From contig JAUICT010000116.1 of assembly GCA_030429325.1 (NCBI GenBank), forward strand, positions 1 through 6,688: a DNA stretch of 6,688 nt, in the 5' to 3' direction. The position numbers were made by a program, and so were the translations under genes. Below the pieces are notes generated by a model. That model made no database searches. It saw only the letters and a program-made list of their open reading frames with translations, and was not told the origin of the DNA. The stretch comes from Bacteroidia bacterium. GTDB lineage: Bacteria > Bacteroidota > Bacteroidia > Flavobacteriales > Flavobacteriaceae. Of the stretch, positions 6,464 through 6,688 are shown piece after piece. Position 1 is the first letter of the stretch, and every line of letters begins with the position of its first letter.

Positions 6464-6499
6464 CAAATATCCGTACAGTGCATGACAACCGTATGTCAA
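6464..6499 (-). promoter_or_regulatory. Possible distal promoter for the WYL regulator, overlapping operator copy 1
   Basis: On the minus strand, TTGACA (6499-6494) is followed after 22 nt by GATATTTG (6471-6464), one base off TAnnTTTG. The TTGACA is built into the left half of the inverted repeat TGACA-N6-TGTCA. The DinB-side promoter has the same arrangement and the same 22-nt distance, which is the main reason to take this weaker match seriously. It would give a leader of about 140 nt. Confidence 0.35.
6483..6498. promoter_or_regulatory. Operator-like inverted repeat, copy 1 (TGACA-N6-TGTCA)
   Basis: TGACA ACCGTA TGTCA has perfect 5-bp arms separated by 6 bp. It lies between the WYL regulator gene and the divergent DinB-family gene. 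The same architecture recurs at 6530 and nowhere else in the window. It is the likely binding site of a dimeric regulator, most simply the adjacent WYL protein (inference). Confidence 0.65.
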
Positions 6500-6528
6500 C
6501 ATCACTTTTTTTGCTAAAGTTTTTTCTA

Positions 6529-6564
6529 CTGACAAAGGGCTGTCACAACCCCCATCTACCTTTG
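6529..6564 (+). promoter_or_regulatory. Promoter of the DinB-family gene with an embedded operator
   Basis: TACCTTTG (6557-6564) matches the Bacteroidota -7 element TAnnTTTG exactly. Upstream, CTGACA (6529-6534) stands 22 nt away where a -33 element is expected, five of six matches to TTGACA. Transcription would begin near 6570, about 25 nt before the ATG at 6595. The inverted repeat 6530-6545 covers the -33 region and part of the spacer, the typical place for a repressor to block polymerase. Confidence 0.65.
6530..6545. promoter_or_regulatory. Operator-like inverted repeat, copy 2 (TGACA-N6-TGTCA)
   Basis: TGACA AAGGGC TGTCA repeats the arms and spacing of the copy at 6483-6498 with a different centre, except that both have A right after TGACA. 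The offset between copies is 47 bp, about 4.5 helical turns. It overlaps the predicted promoter of the plus-strand DinB-family gene. Confidence 0.65.
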
Positions 6565-6594
6565 AATCCACAATCAAAATCTAAATCATGTATC

Positions 6595-6688
6595 ATGGAA
6601 AAAACAATGGAACAACAAAAAGAAACAGCACAAATTATCACCTCTTCCCAATTATTGGAACATTGGCAAGGACACAGAAGGGTAACGC
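6595..6688 (+). CDS. DinB-family protein, N-terminal fragment (continues beyond the window)
   Basis: Only 31 codons are visible from ATG 6595. After a short charged leader (MEKTMEQQKETAQ) comes SSQLLEHWQGHRRVT, which I recognise from memory as the opening helix of Bacteroidota DinB/YfiT-like four-helix proteins. These are metal-binding proteins related to thiol S-transferases, and the founding member is damage-inducible in Bacillus. The His residues of this helix (HWQGHR) may belong to the metal site. A second in-frame ATG at 6607 could also serve as start. The ATG at 6588 is in another frame and reads into no family-like sequence. A consensus promoter lies about 30 nt upstream. DinB genes beside YafY-type regulators are a familiar pairing. 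The call rests on a short fragment. Confidence 0.6.
   Translation, partial: MEKTMEQQKETAQIITSSQLLEHWQGHRRVT

Noticed and set aside
6316..6483. A 56-residue N-terminal extension of the WYL regulator.
   Set aside because: It has no similarity to the family N-terminus, and the region holds promoter- and operator-like sequence.
1..6688. CRISPR arrays, tRNA/rRNA genes, insertion sequences or phage genes.
   Set aside because: I looked for and did not see direct repeat arrays, tRNA-like folds, transposase motifs or terminal repeats; the window is densely filled with ordinary coding sequence.

Overview
The window looks like chromosomal DNA from a marine-type Flavobacteriaceae bacterium (Bacteroidota; proteins of the Muricauda/Maribacter sort, judged from memory of protein style). 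Three things support this. Start codons lack Shine-Dalgarno sequences and have A-rich leaders. Two promoter -7 elements match the Bacteroidota TAnnTTTG consensus exactly in convincing positions. The protein set is also typical of the group. The taxon is an inference, since no marker gene is present.

Seven genes lie on the minus strand and are read from right to left; one partial gene at the right edge lies on the plus strand. From the right: (a) a divergent intergenic region (about 6316-6594) separates a partial DinB-family gene (plus) from a YafY-type HTH/WYL transcription regulator (minus). It carries two copies of the same inverted repeat, TGACA-N6-TGTCA, 47 bp apart. One sits between the two elements of a consensus promoter for the DinB gene. 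(b) A DNA alkylation repair operon (5278 to 2842) has its own consensus promoter (TTTG-N18-TACTTTTG) just before the start. Its gene order is ada-type AraC/O6-methylguanine methyltransferase fusion, an Oxygenase-NA-like 2OG/Fe(II) dioxygenase, a small stand-alone Ada-like zinc domain protein, and an AlkB dioxygenase. Spacing inside the operon is 20 nt, 1 nt and a 32-nt overlap. (c) After 86 nt containing a perfect 7-bp hairpin comes a two-gene molybdenum hydroxylase of the isoquinoline 1-oxidoreductase (IorAB) type. It consists of a small [2Fe-2S] subunit and a large molybdopterin subunit whose N-terminus is a Tat signal with a lipobox.

How the genes may work together: the repair operon combines irreversible methyl transfer from O6-methylguanine (Ada C-domain), oxidative demethylation of N-alkylated bases (AlkB), a second 2OG dioxygenase and a zinc module related to the Ada methyl-phosphotriester sensor. 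The Ada protein here lacks that sensor domain, and an Ada-Zn-like domain is encoded separately two genes downstream. The WYL regulator and DinB gene probably form an adjacent, self-contained regulatory pair. WYL proteins elsewhere sense DNA damage products, so the whole right half may be a DNA-damage response island, though this is inference. Any functional tie of the molybdenum hydroxylase to repair is unproven, and its extracytoplasmic signal argues for a separate job.
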